A DNA stretch of 44,315 bases from JAVVUJ01 sp964461765. Lineage in GTDB: Bacteria; Bacillota; Clostridia; Peptostreptococcales; Anaerovoracaceae. The notes under the pieces are model-generated. The model saw only the letters and a program-made list of their open reading frames with translations, made no database searches and was not told the DNA's origin. The translations under genes and the position numbers were made by a program. This document shows, piece by piece, positions 1 through 8,404 of the stretch; within the stretch, counting starts at the first letter, position 1; every line of letters starts with the position of its first letter. The stretch spans positions 1 to 44,315 of the forward strand of contig CAYWVS010000019.1 in the NCBI GenBank assembly GCA_964461765.1, in the 5' to 3' direction.

Positions 1-78
1 CACTAAAATGGCGAAGCTTTCCTTATAAATAGTGGAATTTTTGAATTGGTGAGCAAAGCTTTAAACCGTTTTGCAGAA

Positions 79-158
79 GGTTCCTTTTATTTGAGGAACC
101 AGTTTCCGAAGGGAAAACACTGTTGTAAGGATTCAGTTTGTTTTCCCTTCAGAAACTG
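79..158. repeat. Two adjacent hairpins near window start
   Basis: A perfect 7-bp inverted repeat (79-85 with 94-100) is followed at once by a long one: 100-118 pairs with 140-158 in 18 of 19 positions, and 119-122 can add four more pairs with 134-137. Neither hairpin is followed by a T tract on either strand, so they are poor intrinsic terminators. The one ORF that spans them (46-243) has a composition unlike a protein and no ribosome binding site, so I do not call it. The rest of 1-338 holds only the pstS control region. Confidence 0.4.
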
Positions 159-223
159 CCCGAAAATAAAAAAACAATCTTCCAAAACTGTGAACTGGGC
201 TATGTTTATCTTTTTAAAATTTC

Positions 224-306
224 TTTACATAGAATTTACATAACCCCACTAATAATCTTTACATATCTTTCGTATGATTACTTTGCAAACTAACCTATAG
301 TTACAT
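224..306 (+). promoter_or_regulatory. Putative Pho box array upstream of pstS
   Basis: TTTACAT occurs at 224-230, 235-241 and 258-264, with a TTACAT at 301-306. The first two start 11 bp apart and the third 23 bp further, close to a multiple of a helical turn. PhoP/PhoB-type regulators of Bacillota bind TTAACA-like direct repeats at 11-bp pitch, so this fits a Pho box (family knowledge). A possible -10 hexamer TATGAT lies at 273-278. The downstream genes are pst and phoBR themselves, which supports autoregulation by phosphate starvation. Confidence 0.6.
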
Positions 307-338
307 AAAAATATTTTCAAGTAAGGAAGGTAAAAAAA

Positions 339-1238
339 ATGAAGAAAAAAATAATTTCTATTTTAATTTTATCCGTGATGATTTTTGCCACCATGACAGG
401 GTGTAGTAGTGGTAAAAATGACGAAAATGGTGAGAATGGCGGAAATGCTCCTGAATTTGATGCAAGCCAGGACATCTCTGTAATCAGCAGGGAAGACGGT
501 TCCGGAACCAGAGGCGCATTTATTGAACTGTTTGGAATCGAAGAAAAGGATGCAAACGGTAATAAAAAGGATAACACCACAAAGGATGCCACCATCGCTC
601 CCAAGACGGACGTTATGCTGACAAACGTGTCAGGAGATGAATATGCCATAGGATATGTTTCCTTGGGTTCCTTGAATGACAGTATCGAGGCAGTGTCTAT
701 TGACGGAGTTGCCGCCACAGCGGAAAATGTAAAAAACCAAACTTACAAAATTGCGAGACCATTTAATATTGCCACTAAGGGTGACCCAACGGGCTTAGCC
801 AAAGATTTTATAGACTTTGTCATGAGTGCAGAAGGTCAAAAAGTGGTAGCTGACAGTTACATTTCCATTGATGAAGCCGCTCCTTCATATGCAGGAGATA
901 TGCCTTCAGGAAAAATTGTTATCGCAGGATCCTCCTCAGTAACTCCAATCATGGAGAAGCTTGTAGAAGCTTACAAAGCTGTAAATACCAATGCACAAAT
1001 TGAAGTGCAAATGTCGGATTCCACAGCGGGAATGCAAGCTGCTATAGACGGAACATGTGATATAGGAATGGCTTCCAGAGAACTAAAAGACAGTGAAAAA
1101 GCTGAGTTAAAGGATATGGCTATAGCTTTAGACGGAATCGGTGTTATTGTAAATAAGAGCAACCCTATAAAAGATTTATCAGCTGAGCAGGTAAAAGCAA
1201 TCTTTACCGGTGAAACCACAACATGGAGTGAGATATAA
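339..1238 (+). CDS. pstS: Circularly permuted PstS phosphate-binding lipoprotein
   Basis: Extracellular phosphate-binding lipoprotein of the Pst ABC importer, 299 aa. A hydrophobic signal peptide ends in a lipobox (MTGC, Cys at about 22). The order of the halves is unusual. Residues about 45-180 carry the motifs normally in the second half of PstS (ISREDGSGTR, then AIGYVSLG, then GLAKDFIDFVMS). Residues about 190-299 carry the normal first half (GSSSVTPIMEKL, GTCDIGMASRELKD, IALDGIGVIVN, IFTGETTTWSEI). The protein stops right after the TWSEI motif, where ordinary PstS would run into the REDGSGTR part. Both phosphate-binding segments are present, so it should fold and work as a permuted two-lobe protein. 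Good ribosome binding site (AGGAAGG). pstC starts 3 bp downstream. Confidence 0.9.
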   Translation: MKKKIISILILSVMIFATMTGCSSGKNDENGENGGNAPEFDASQDISVISREDGSGTRGAFIELFGIEEKDANGNKKDNTTKDATIAPKTDVMLTNVSGDEYAIGYVSLGSLNDSIEAVSIDGVAATAENVKNQTYKIARPFNIATKGDPTGLAKDFIDFVMSAEGQKVVADSYISIDEAAPSYAGDMPSGKIVIAGSSSVTPIMEKLVEAYKAVNTNAQIEVQMSDSTAGMQAAIDGTCDIGMASRELKDSEKAELKDMAIALDGIGVIVNKSNPIKDLSAEQVKAIFTGETTTWSEI

Positions 1239-1241
1239 AAC

Positions 1242-2102
1242 ATGAAACAGAAGGTTACAGAAAGGCTGATGGAGATCATTTTCCTCATAGCAGCCATAAC
1301 TTCCATCCTTGCTGTACTTCTCATATGCTTCTTCCTCTTTGCCAATGGCGTGCCCGCCATTGGCAAAATAGGAATTTTTGATTTCCTACTGGGAAAGGAC
1401 TGGTCTCCTTCAGACGTTCCTCCCTCCTTTGGGATTCTACCCATGATTCTGGGAAGTATATACATTACAGGTGGTGCTATCGTTTTGGGAGTACCTATGG
1501 GATTGTTGGCCGCCATATTTATGGCATTTTATTGCCCTCAATCCTTTTATCGTTACTTAAAGCCTATGGTGGAGCTATTAGCAGGAATCCCATCTGTGGT
1601 ATATGGTTTTTTCGGCTTGGTGGTTCTGGTACCTATCATACGACAGTTTTTTCCGGGAAATGGTTCCAGTATTTTAACAGCAAGTATCTTATTGGGGATT
1701 ATGATTCTACCCACCATTATTGGGATCAGTGAGGCTGCTCTAAAAGCTGTCCCCCAAAGTTACCACGAGGGTGCATTAGCTTTAGGCGCAACAAAGGAAA
1801 GAAGTATCTTTTTTAATGTCTTGCCTGCGGCTAAGTCCGGAGTTATGGCGGCTGTAGTTTTGGGAATCGGTAGAGCCATTGGGGAAACTATGGCAGTTAT
1901 CATGGTAGCAGGAAACCAAGCTAGAATGCCCGATGGTATATTTAAAGGTGTGAGAACCTTGACTGCCAATATCGTTATTGAAATGGGATATGCTGCCGAG
2001 CTGCATAGAGAAGCCTTGATTGCTACAGGTGTTGTCCTATTTGCGTTTATTTTGATCATCAATCTCCTCTTTGCAGTTTTGAAAAGGAGGGCACACATTT
2101 GA
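1242..2102 (+). CDS. pstC: Phosphate ABC transporter permease PstC
   Basis: Inner-membrane permease subunit of the Pst importer, 286 aa, of usual length. About six hydrophobic segments are visible. The family core LLAGIPSVVYGFFGL sits near residue 112-126, and the cytoplasmic coupling (EAA-type) loop SEAALKAVPQSYHEGALALGATK near 163-186 contacts PstB. It should pair with PstA to form the channel. The gene sits 3 bp after pstS and overlaps pstA by 4 bp (stop TGA inside TTGA), so the two are translationally coupled. Nothing looks damaged. Confidence 0.93.
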   Translation: MKQKVTERLMEIIFLIAAITSILAVLLICFFLFANGVPAIGKIGIFDFLLGKDWSPSDVPPSFGILPMILGSIYITGGAIVLGVPMGLLAAIFMAFYCPQSFYRYLKPMVELLAGIPSVVYGFFGLVVLVPIIRQFFPGNGSSILTASILLGIMILPTIIGISEAALKAVPQSYHEGALALGATKERSIFFNVLPAAKSGVMAAVVLGIGRAIGETMAVIMVAGNQARMPDGIFKGVRTLTANIVIEMGYAAELHREALIATGVVLFAFILIINLLFAVLKRRAHI

Positions 2103-2959
2103 TTAACCGAAGAACTTTTGCAGATAAGCTGAAAGAATATCTCAGCAAGCCCTTGTCGCTTTTCTTGTTTGTGTTGGTGATGATAGCTGCATTATCTACT
2201 TTTTTTATCATTGCTTATATCATTATTTATATTTTAATACATGGTATTCCCTATATTACACCATCCTTGTTTGCCTTTGAATATAACACTTCCAATGTTT
2301 CTTTGTTCCCCAGTTTAATTACAACTATATTAATGACAGGGATTTCACTGGTCATTGCAGTGCCCATAGGAATCTTTACTGCAATTTATTTAGTGGAGTA
2401 TGCCAGAAGGGGAAATCGCTTAGTAGAGATTATTCGTTTAACCGCAGAAACTCTTTCAGGAATCCCCTCCATTGTGTACGGACTGTTCGGTTTGCTTTTC
2501 TTTGTAACCACATTGGGGTTAGGCTTTTCCATTTTGTCAGGGGCATTGACCTTGGCAATCATGATATTGCCTTTAATTATGAGAACCACAGAAGAGGCTT
2601 TAAAGTCAGTTCCTGATATGTATCGAGAGGCTAGCTTTGGTTTGGGAGCCGGGAAATTGAGAACTGTATTCATTATAGTACTGCCAAGTGCCGTTCCCGG
2701 GATATTGGCAGGAGTAATATTGGCTATCGGTAGAATTGTAGGAGAAACTGCTGCTTTAATCTATACAGCCGGAACTGTAGCCAAAATCCCGGAAAATCTT
2801 ATGGCATCAGGAAGAACTTTATCTGTTCACATGTATGCATTGTCCAGTGAAGGGCTATACACTAATCAGGCCTACGCAACCGCTGTGATTTTGCTGATTT
2901 TAGTAATTTTTATTAATGCATTATCCAGTTTTGTAGCAAAGAGACTTTCGAAAGGATAA
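2099..2959 (+). CDS. pstA: Phosphate ABC transporter permease PstA
   Basis: Second membrane subunit of the Pst importer, 286 aa. Start is TTG at 2099, overlapping the pstC stop and placed after AAAAGGAGG. It has about six membrane spans, the signature ETLSGIPSIVYGLFGL near 115-130, and an EAA-type loop (TEEALKSVPDMYREASFGLGA) near 163-183. PstC and PstA here are clearly related, as usual for this family. pstB follows after 5 bp. The TTG start with a four-base overlap suggests production at a fixed ratio to PstC. Confidence 0.93.
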   Translation: MINRRTFADKLKEYLSKPLSLFLFVLVMIAALSTFFIIAYIIIYILIHGIPYITPSLFAFEYNTSNVSLFPSLITTILMTGISLVIAVPIGIFTAIYLVEYARRGNRLVEIIRLTAETLSGIPSIVYGLFGLLFFVTTLGLGFSILSGALTLAIMILPLIMRTTEEALKSVPDMYREASFGLGAGKLRTVFIIVLPSAVPGILAGVILAIGRIVGETAALIYTAGTVAKIPENLMASGRTLSVHMYALSSEGLYTNQAYATAVILLILVIFINALSSFVAKRLSKG

Positions 2960-2964
2960 ATTTT

Positions 2965-3717
2965 ATGACAAATAAATTTCAAATTAACCAATTAGATTTA
3001 TTCTATAATGATTTTCAAGCTTTAAAAAATATAAACATGAATATAAAGGCAAACTATGTAACCGCTTTTATAGGACCGTCAGGATGCGGAAAATCCACAT
3101 TGTTAAAATCCCTTAATCGTATGAATGACCTAATTGAGGGATGTAAAATTACCGGAGAAGTATTGTTGGACGGAGAAAGTATTTATGGTACAATGGATAT
3201 CAATACCTTGCGAAAAAACGTAGGTATGGTGTTTCAGAAGCCCAATCCATTTCCTATGAGCATCTATGATAATATTGCCTTTGGTCCCAGAACTCACGGC
3301 ATAATCCAAAAGGATCAATTGGATGAAATTGTGGAGAAGAGCTTACGAAATGCAGCTATTTGGGATGAATCCAAGGATAGGCTGCGAAAATCTGCCTTGG
3401 GAATGTCAGGAGGGCAACAGCAACGACTCTGCATCGCCAGAGCTTTAGCGGTGAATCCCGATGTGATCCTCATGGATGAACCTACCTCCGCTTTGGATCC
3501 CATATCTACAATGAAAATTGAAGACTTGGTTCTGGAACTGAAGGAAAAGTATACCATCATCATCGTAACTCACAACATGCAGCAAGCTACCAGAATCAGC
3601 GATGATACAGCATTTTTCCTCTTAGGGGAAGTCATAGAATTTGGGAACACAGAAGAAATCTTCTCTATGCCAAAGGAAAAGAAAACGGAGGATTACATTA
3701 CCGGAAGATTCGGTTGA
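2965..3717 (+). CDS. pstB: Phosphate ABC transporter ATPase PstB
   Basis: Cytoplasmic ATPase that powers the Pst importer, 250 aa, typical length. Walker A is GPSGCGKST (about 37-45), followed by the PstB hallmark LLKSLNRMNDL. The Q-loop region reads VFQKPNPFPMSIYDN, the ABC signature is MSGGQQQR, Walker B is VILMDEPTSALD, and the H-loop is IIVTHNM. Every catalytic motif is intact. ATG start 5 bp after pstA. A 109-bp AT-rich gap separates it from phoU, and I see no terminator there, so read-through into phoU-phoB-phoR is likely. Confidence 0.96.
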   Translation: MTNKFQINQLDLFYNDFQALKNINMNIKANYVTAFIGPSGCGKSTLLKSLNRMNDLIEGCKITGEVLLDGESIYGTMDINTLRKNVGMVFQKPNPFPMSIYDNIAFGPRTHGIIQKDQLDEIVEKSLRNAAIWDESKDRLRKSALGMSGGQQQRLCIARALAVNPDVILMDEPTSALDPISTMKIEDLVLELKEKYTIIIVTHNMQQATRISDDTAFFLLGEVIEFGNTEEIFSMPKEKKTEDYITGRFG

Positions 3718-3826
3718 TACCAGGTGAACAAAATCGAATAGCTGAAGAGATAAAAATAAAATAATCTTAAAATAAAAATTAATTTTTTCATTTTTCACAA
3801 ATTAATTAATTTAAGAAAGGATTGTA

Positions 3827-4519
3827 ATGAGAGCTAGATTTGATGAAGAATTAGAAGCGTTAAATATAGAGTTAATCCAAATGGGTGCATTGGTGGAATA
3901 CTCTATACAAAATGCGGTGGAAGCGTTGGAAACAAAAGATGCCAAGCTTGCTAAAAAAGCAATAGAGTTTGATTTGGAAATTGACGACATGGAAAAGCAT
4001 ATCGAAAGTATTTGTTTAAAGCTTCTTTTGCAGCAACAGCCTGTGGCCAAGGACCTAAGGCAAATTTCTACTGCACTGAAGATGATTACGGATATGGAGC
4101 GAATTGGAGATCAAGCCGCTGACATTTCTGAGATTGTACTGCGATATGAGAATAGTCCCTATACTTCCAATATCAACGATATTACAAAGATGGCAGAGGC
4201 AACCATAAAGATGGTTCACGATGCTATTGATGCCTTTGTAGCAAAGGATTTAAAGTTAGCTGATTCTGTGGTAAAATATGATGATGTGGTAGATGAGCTA
4301 TTTGTAACTATCCGAAGTGAGCTAATCGACAATATTAGACAGGATTCGGGTGTAGGCGAAGAGGCCATGGACTTTTTCATGATTGCAAAGTACCTGGAAA
4401 GAATCGGAGATCATGCCACCAATATTGCGGGATGGGTGAGATTTTCCATTACAGGACGTCATTGGTCTCAGGAGATGGAGGAGGAAGTTGATTCGGAAGA
4501 TATGCATAGTGGAAGATGA
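3827..4519 (+). CDS. phoU: Phosphate signalling protein PhoU
   Basis: Negative regulator that links Pst transport activity to the PhoR kinase, 230 aa. Two PhoU helical repeats are visible. Each carries a metal-cluster motif of the E-R-I-G-D family type: MERIGDQAADISEI near 91-104 and LERIGDHATNIAGWV near 190-204. The start ATG has a good site (AAGAAAGGATTG). Its last 32 bp overlap the start of phoB in another frame. The order pstSCAB-phoU-phoBR places sensor, transporter and regulator in one unit. Confidence 0.93.
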   Translation: MRARFDEELEALNIELIQMGALVEYSIQNAVEALETKDAKLAKKAIEFDLEIDDMEKHIESICLKLLLQQQPVAKDLRQISTALKMITDMERIGDQAADISEIVLRYENSPYTSNINDITKMAEATIKMVHDAIDAFVAKDLKLADSVVKYDDVVDELFVTIRSELIDNIRQDSGVGEEAMDFFMIAKYLERIGDHATNIAGWVRFSITGRHWSQEMEEEVDSEDMHSGR

Positions 4520-5171
4520 TGATCATATACGAGAGCTGATTGAATACGCTCTCAAGGGTAACGGTTTTGCCACCAAGAGTTTTTCCGACGGCAGTGGGGT
4601 AATGGAATACATTCAGAAGAATCCCACGGATTTAATCTTGTTGGACATCATGTTACCGGTGGAAGACGGTATGACGCTCCTTGAGAGAATCAAGAAAAAT
4701 ACTAAGTTATCCGGACTTCCTGTAATTTTATTGACGGCAAAATCCACGGAATTAGACAAGGTAAAAGGGTTGGATGCAGGAGCAGACGATTACGTTACGA
4801 AGCCTTTTTCTGTCATGGAACTGATTTCCCGGGTAAAGGCTGTCCTTAGGCGAAGTGAAAAAAAAGCGGAACAAAATGGTTTAATTTATGGTGATTTGGT
4901 TATTGATCGAGAGAAGCGGCAGGTCACCTTAAAGGGTCAGGAAGTGTATCTTACCTACAAAGAATTTGAACTGTTGATATACCTTGTGGAGAACAAGGAA
5001 AAGGTCATGTCTAGGGATCAAATTATCAATGCCGTTTGGAGTTATGATTTTATGGGAGAAAGCAGGACTGTAGATATGCACATTAAGGCCCTTCGCCAGA
5101 AGCTCCCTGAATATGGAAAATATATTGTTACCGTCCGAAACGTCGGATATGTTTTCAGGTTTGAAGAATAG
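4488..5171 (+). CDS. phoB: Response regulator PhoB/PhoP
   Basis: OmpR-type transcription factor of the phosphate-starvation system, 227 aa. The receiver domain (1-120) has the acidic pocket EDD at 9-11, the phospho-acceptor D53 (LLDIMLP) and the TKPFS lysine. The C-terminal winged-helix domain (about 130-227) ends in the typical VRNVGYVFRFEE. Start is TTG at 4488, chosen because GGAGGAGG lies just upstream and the receiver motif begins immediately. This gives a 32-bp overlap with phoU and probable translational coupling. Likely targets are the TTTACA-type repeats before pstS and phnS. Confidence 0.93.
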   Translation: MIRKICIVEDDDHIRELIEYALKGNGFATKSFSDGSGVMEYIQKNPTDLILLDIMLPVEDGMTLLERIKKNTKLSGLPVILLTAKSTELDKVKGLDAGADDYVTKPFSVMELISRVKAVLRRSEKKAEQNGLIYGDLVIDREKRQVTLKGQEVYLTYKEFELLIYLVENKEKVMSRDQIINAVWSYDFMGESRTVDMHIKALRQKLPEYGKYIVTVRNVGYVFRFEE

Positions 5172-5181
5172 GGGGGACGTG

Positions 5182-6855
5182 ATGCATAAAAAAATTTTTC
5201 AAAATATCTTCTTTGTAACCATAGTAGGTATTTTCATTACCACAATCCTTATGCTTGTGAGCATCTATTCCATGTTGGAGAAGAGTACTTTCTCTCATAT
5301 GAAAAATGAGGCTGAGCTCATAGGGGCAGGGCTTAATTATTATGAAGACAGCGATTATATTCAATCCTCGGATTTTAAAAATACTTTATATAGAGTGACT
5401 ATCATTGAGCCTAATGGAGAAGTGCTTTTTGATAATCGAGCAAAAAATTTGGAGAACCATAAAGATCGTCCTGAATTCATAGAAGCCTTGAAATCCGGAA
5501 AAGGGGATGAAAAACGATATTCCTCCACCTTGGGCAAGACCACCTATTATTACGCTATAAAGCTTGCAAACGGAAATGTCTTGCGATTGGCCAATACTCA
5601 AAATAATATTTGGGGAGTTTTTATACAAATCATACCGGCCTTATTAGGCATTTTACTCTTAACTGCTGTAGTTGGATACTTCATGGCAAGGCAAACTACA
5701 AAGAAGCTAATGTTACCGGTAAATAAAATCGTAGAACAGATTCAAGACAATGAGAAGACCATCACCTGTGATTATGATGAACTCATTCCCTTTGTGTCTA
5801 AAATTAACAGCCAGAGGGAAAAAATCAGAGAAACCATAGAAAATTTGAAGAAGGATCGAGATACCATCAGCACCATTACGGAGCACATGAAGGAAGGACT
5901 CATTTTATTGGATGGAGATGAAAATATTCTCTCCATGAATTCATCTGCCAGAAATATATTAAAGGTCAAAGGAAATGATTTTGTGGGGAAAAAGATCATT
6001 ACAGCTACCAGAAATGAAATCGTAAACAAAATGGCGGAAAAGGCTGTCAAGGGAGATTACTCTAACACCATTTTGGTGGAGGGGGAAAAGTATTATCAGA
6101 TGTATGGTTGTCAGGTGGAAAATAAGGATGAAAACATCGGAACCATTTTATTCTTTGTAGATATTACCTCTGATGAACTGTCCCATAAGATGAGAAAGGA
6201 ATTTACTGCCAATGTGTCCCATGAACTGAAAACACCGTTAACTTCTATATCAGGATACGCAGAAATGATGAAAAATGGCATGGTGGCACCGGAACATATG
6301 ACTGAATTCAGTGACAAGATTTATAAGGAATCTCAAAGGATGATTCATTTGGTCAACGATATCCTTACGTTATCCAAGTTGGACGAAGCAACAGAGGAAA
6401 TTCCCATGAGTAAGGTGAACCTCTACGAGGCAGCAAAACAAACCATTGAGATGCTTGGAGAAGAGGCGGCTGCCAAAGGTGTCTCCTTAAATTTGAAAGG
6501 AAACTTTTGTGAATTGCAGTCCTCAGAAACTATGATTCATCAATTGCTATATAATTTAATCCAAAATGGAATCAAATATAACAAGGCTCAGGGTAATGTG
6601 GAAGTAGAAATCGGAAAAGAAGAAAATCAAGCAATCATTAAGATACAGGATACAGGGATCGGAATTCCGGAAGGTGAAAAGGAAAGAATCTTCGAACGCT
6701 TTTACCGAGTGGATAAATCCAGATCAAAGAATATTGGTGGAACGGGATTAGGACTATCTATTGTAAAACATATTTTAGAAATATTGAAGGGGCAGATTCA
6801 ATTGGAAAGCACCTTGGGAGAGGGTACCACCATTATCATAAAATTACCGGATTAA
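5182..6855 (+). CDS. phoR: Sensor histidine kinase PhoR
   Basis: Membrane histidine kinase partner of PhoB, 557 aa. An N-terminal span (about 8-30), an extracellular region and a second span near 145-170 are followed by a linker, a PAS domain (about 235-335, ILLDGDENILSMNSSARNIL) and a HisKA domain with phospho-acceptor H347 (NVSHELKTPL). The HATPase follows, with N box (LLYNLIQNGIKYN), G1 (DTGIGIP) and G2 (GGTGLGLSIVKHI). I start it at ATG 5182 after GGGGGA. A longer reading frame from 5113 would begin inside phoB. The gene starts 10 bp after phoB. A strong hairpin lies about 60 bp after the stop. Confidence 0.93.
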   Translation: MHKKIFQNIFFVTIVGIFITTILMLVSIYSMLEKSTFSHMKNEAELIGAGLNYYEDSDYIQSSDFKNTLYRVTIIEPNGEVLFDNRAKNLENHKDRPEFIEALKSGKGDEKRYSSTLGKTTYYYAIKLANGNVLRLANTQNNIWGVFIQIIPALLGILLLTAVVGYFMARQTTKKLMLPVNKIVEQIQDNEKTITCDYDELIPFVSKINSQREKIRETIENLKKDRDTISTITEHMKEGLILLDGDENILSMNSSARNILKVKGNDFVGKKIITATRNEIVNKMAEKAVKGDYSNTILVEGEKYYQMYGCQVENKDENIGTILFFVDITSDELSHKMRKEFTANVSHELKTPLTSISGYAEMMKNGMVAPEHMTEFSDKIYKESQRMIHLVNDILTLSKLDEATEEIPMSKVNLYEAAKQTIEMLGEEAAAKGVSLNLKGNFCELQSSETMIHQLLYNLIQNGIKYNKAQGNVEVEIGKEENQAIIKIQDTGIGIPEGEKERIFERFYRVDKSRSKNIGGTGLGLSIVKHILEILKGQIQLESTLGEGTTIIIKLPD

Positions 6856-6917
6856 AAGATTTTGGATGAAAGGCATTGCTGGTACACTATAATGGATATT
6901 TATCCCTGTGATACAAG

Positions 6918-6954
6918 AAATGAAGGGGGCGGTTTGTAACCGCCCCCTTCATTT
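6918..6954 (+). terminator. Perfect 17-bp hairpin after phoR
   Basis: 6918-6934 and 6938-6954 are perfect inverted repeats with a 3-base loop (TGT) and a GC-rich core (GGGGGCGGTT). Placed about 60 bp after phoR, it most likely ends the pst-pho transcript. The T tract is short (ATTT), but the repeats just downstream carry real T tracts (see the next entry). Orientation is not fixed by the sequence, and it could act on both strands. Confidence 0.7.
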
Positions 6955-6960
6955 GCGGCA

Positions 6961-7060
6961 ATAACTGACCCTCTTTTTTTTAGCCTGTGATAACCGCCCC
7001 TCTTTTTTTAGGCTGTGATAACCACCCTTCTTTTTTTCGGGCTGTGATAATCGACCCTTC
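6961..7060 (+). repeat. Three-and-a-half copies of a 28-29-bp tandem repeat
   Basis: Units at 6961-6989, 6990-7017, 7018-7046 and a partial one at 7047-7060 share the pattern ATAACCGCCCCTC, seven or eight T, then GGCTGTG. The ACCGCCCCT-plus-T-tract part copies the descending arm of the hairpin at 6918-6954 and could pair with its rising arm (GGGGGCGGTT). With the hairpin and the phnS promoter, this explains the 326-bp gap between phoR and phnS. Confidence 0.75.
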
Positions 7061-7068
7061 TAAAGAAT

Positions 7069-7107
7069 TTTACAATCTCTTTACTTTAAATATAATTGTT
7101 CTATAAA
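7069..7107 (+). promoter_or_regulatory. Putative Pho box and promoter of phnS
   Basis: TTTACA at 7069-7074 and TTTACT at 7080-7085 start 11 bp apart, the same pitch as upstream of pstS. Taking the second repeat as the -35 region, TATAAA at 7102-7107 is a -10 with a 16-bp spacer. A TATAAT at 7091-7096 is also present. This suggests the phosphonate-type transporter is in the Pho regulon. The region is AT-rich, so chance matches are possible. Confidence 0.5.
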
Positions 7108-7181
7108 TAATTATTGTATTCTTTTATTAATGTACTAACTTTCCAAATATTTAATTTAAAAATTATGAAAGGGAATGAAAA

Positions 7182-8255
7182 ATGAAAAAAATAATTATTT
7201 GTATTTTAGCGCTTACCCTTACATTATCAGCATTTACAGGTTGTGTAAGCAAAACTGATGAGGGAACGCCTGTAAGTGGAGAACTGAACGAAAAAGAATT
7301 AAACATCTACACTGCACTAGAGGACGATATCATTGCTGATTACTTAGAAGGCTTTAAAGCAAAATATCCGGATGTAAAGATCAACATTACAAGAGATTCT
7401 ACAGGAATCATTACTGCCAAGCTTTTGGCAGAAAAGGATAACCCAGTGGCAGACGTAGTTTGGGGAACTGCCGCATCCAGCCTGTTGGTATTGGATAGCG
7501 TAGACCTTTTGGAGTTTTATGCACCTATAGGTGTGGATAGAATTTTGCCTGAATTTAAAGATAAGGGAGAATCTCCAAAGTGGGTAGGTATTGATGCTTG
7601 GGAAACCGCTTTCCTAGTAAATAAGGATGTGTTAGCCGCCAAAGGCATAACGGATATTCCTACAAGCTACGCTGATTTGGCAGACCCCAAATATAAAGGA
7701 CTTATCGCCATGTCAAATCCTGCATCTTCCGGAACGGGACTCCTAACGGTAAATGGAATCCTGAGCCTCATGGGTGAAGAAGAAGGATGGGAATACTTAG
7801 ATAAATTAAATGAAAATGTAGCCGTGTACTTGCATTCAGGTTCAGCACCTGCCAAAAACACTGCTACAGGAGAATATGGAATCGGTGTATCCTTTGGATA
7901 TAGATGCATTAAATCTGCAAAGGATTTAGGGGATAAGGGTGCAGTGGTGTTTCCTTCAGAAGGCTCCGGATGGGATGTGGAAGCCAATGCCCTTATTCGT
8001 AAACCCGAAGGCATTAAAGATATCGCATTGAAATTTTTAGACTGGGCTATCGAGGATGAAGTGATGGCAAAGTATGCTGAGAACTATCCTATTATAGCTA
8101 CTGGTGTAGGTAATAATATCCCTGAAGGATACACGAAAAACCCTATAGATCAATTGATAAAAGATGTAGATCTGAATTGGTGTGCCGAAAACAGAGATAG
8201 AATTCTTACAGAATGGACAACCAGATACGATGGGAAAAGTGCACCTAAAGAGTAA
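7182..8255 (+). CDS. phnS: 2-aminoethylphosphonate-type ABC binding lipoprotein
   Basis: Family-1 extracellular solute-binding protein, 357 aa, with a signal peptide and lipobox (AFTGC, Cys about 21). After the leader it reads LNIYTALEDD, then RDSTGIITAKLLAEKDNP and ADVVWG, with ASSGTG further on. This segment order matches the putative 2-aminoethylphosphonate binding proteins (PhnS2 type) better than the related iron-binding AfuA/FbpA group. It probably delivers a phosphonate to the importer encoded by the next two genes. The position beside pst-pho and the Pho-like box support phosphorus scavenging. No C-P cleaving enzyme is in view, so the substrate is an inference. Confidence 0.75.
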   Translation: MKKIIICILALTLTLSAFTGCVSKTDEGTPVSGELNEKELNIYTALEDDIIADYLEGFKAKYPDVKINITRDSTGIITAKLLAEKDNPVADVVWGTAASSLLVLDSVDLLEFYAPIGVDRILPEFKDKGESPKWVGIDAWETAFLVNKDVLAAKGITDIPTSYADLADPKYKGLIAMSNPASSGTGLLTVNGILSLMGEEEGWEYLDKLNENVAVYLHSGSAPAKNTATGEYGIGVSFGYRCIKSAKDLGDKGAVVFPSEGSGWDVEANALIRKPEGIKDIALKFLDWAIEDEVMAKYAENYPIIATGVGNNIPEGYTKNPIDQLIKDVDLNWCAENRDRILTEWTTRYDGKSAPKE

Positions 8256-8276
8256 AGGGTAAATGTTTTATAAATA

Positions 8277-8387
8277 GGGGCTGGTGAATCATCCATTTTA
8301 AATAATGAAGTAGTAATTCCCGCAGATAAATTCACGAAATTGCAAAAACATATTACTTTTTGCTAAATCAGCCCCAATTCTCGTGAA
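8277..8387 (+). other. Interlocked inverted repeats (possible RNA pseudoknot)
   Basis: Between phnS and phnT, GGGGCTG (8277-8283) can pair with CAGCCCC (8369-8375), and TTCACGA (8331-8337) can pair with TCGTGAA (8381-8387). The arms alternate (A, B, A', B'), which is a pseudoknot arrangement. A third hairpin (GCAAAAA 8342-8348 with TTTTTGC 8357-8363) sits inside. It ends just before the phnT ribosome binding site, where it could tune expression between binding protein and ATPase. This is seen by eye only. Confidence 0.4.
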
Positions 8388-8404
8388 AGAAAAAAGGTGA
8401 TCAC

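Noticed and set aside
46..243. 65-codon frame at the window start
   Set aside because: No ribosome site, composition unlike a protein, and it runs through two long hairpins and into the Pho-box region.
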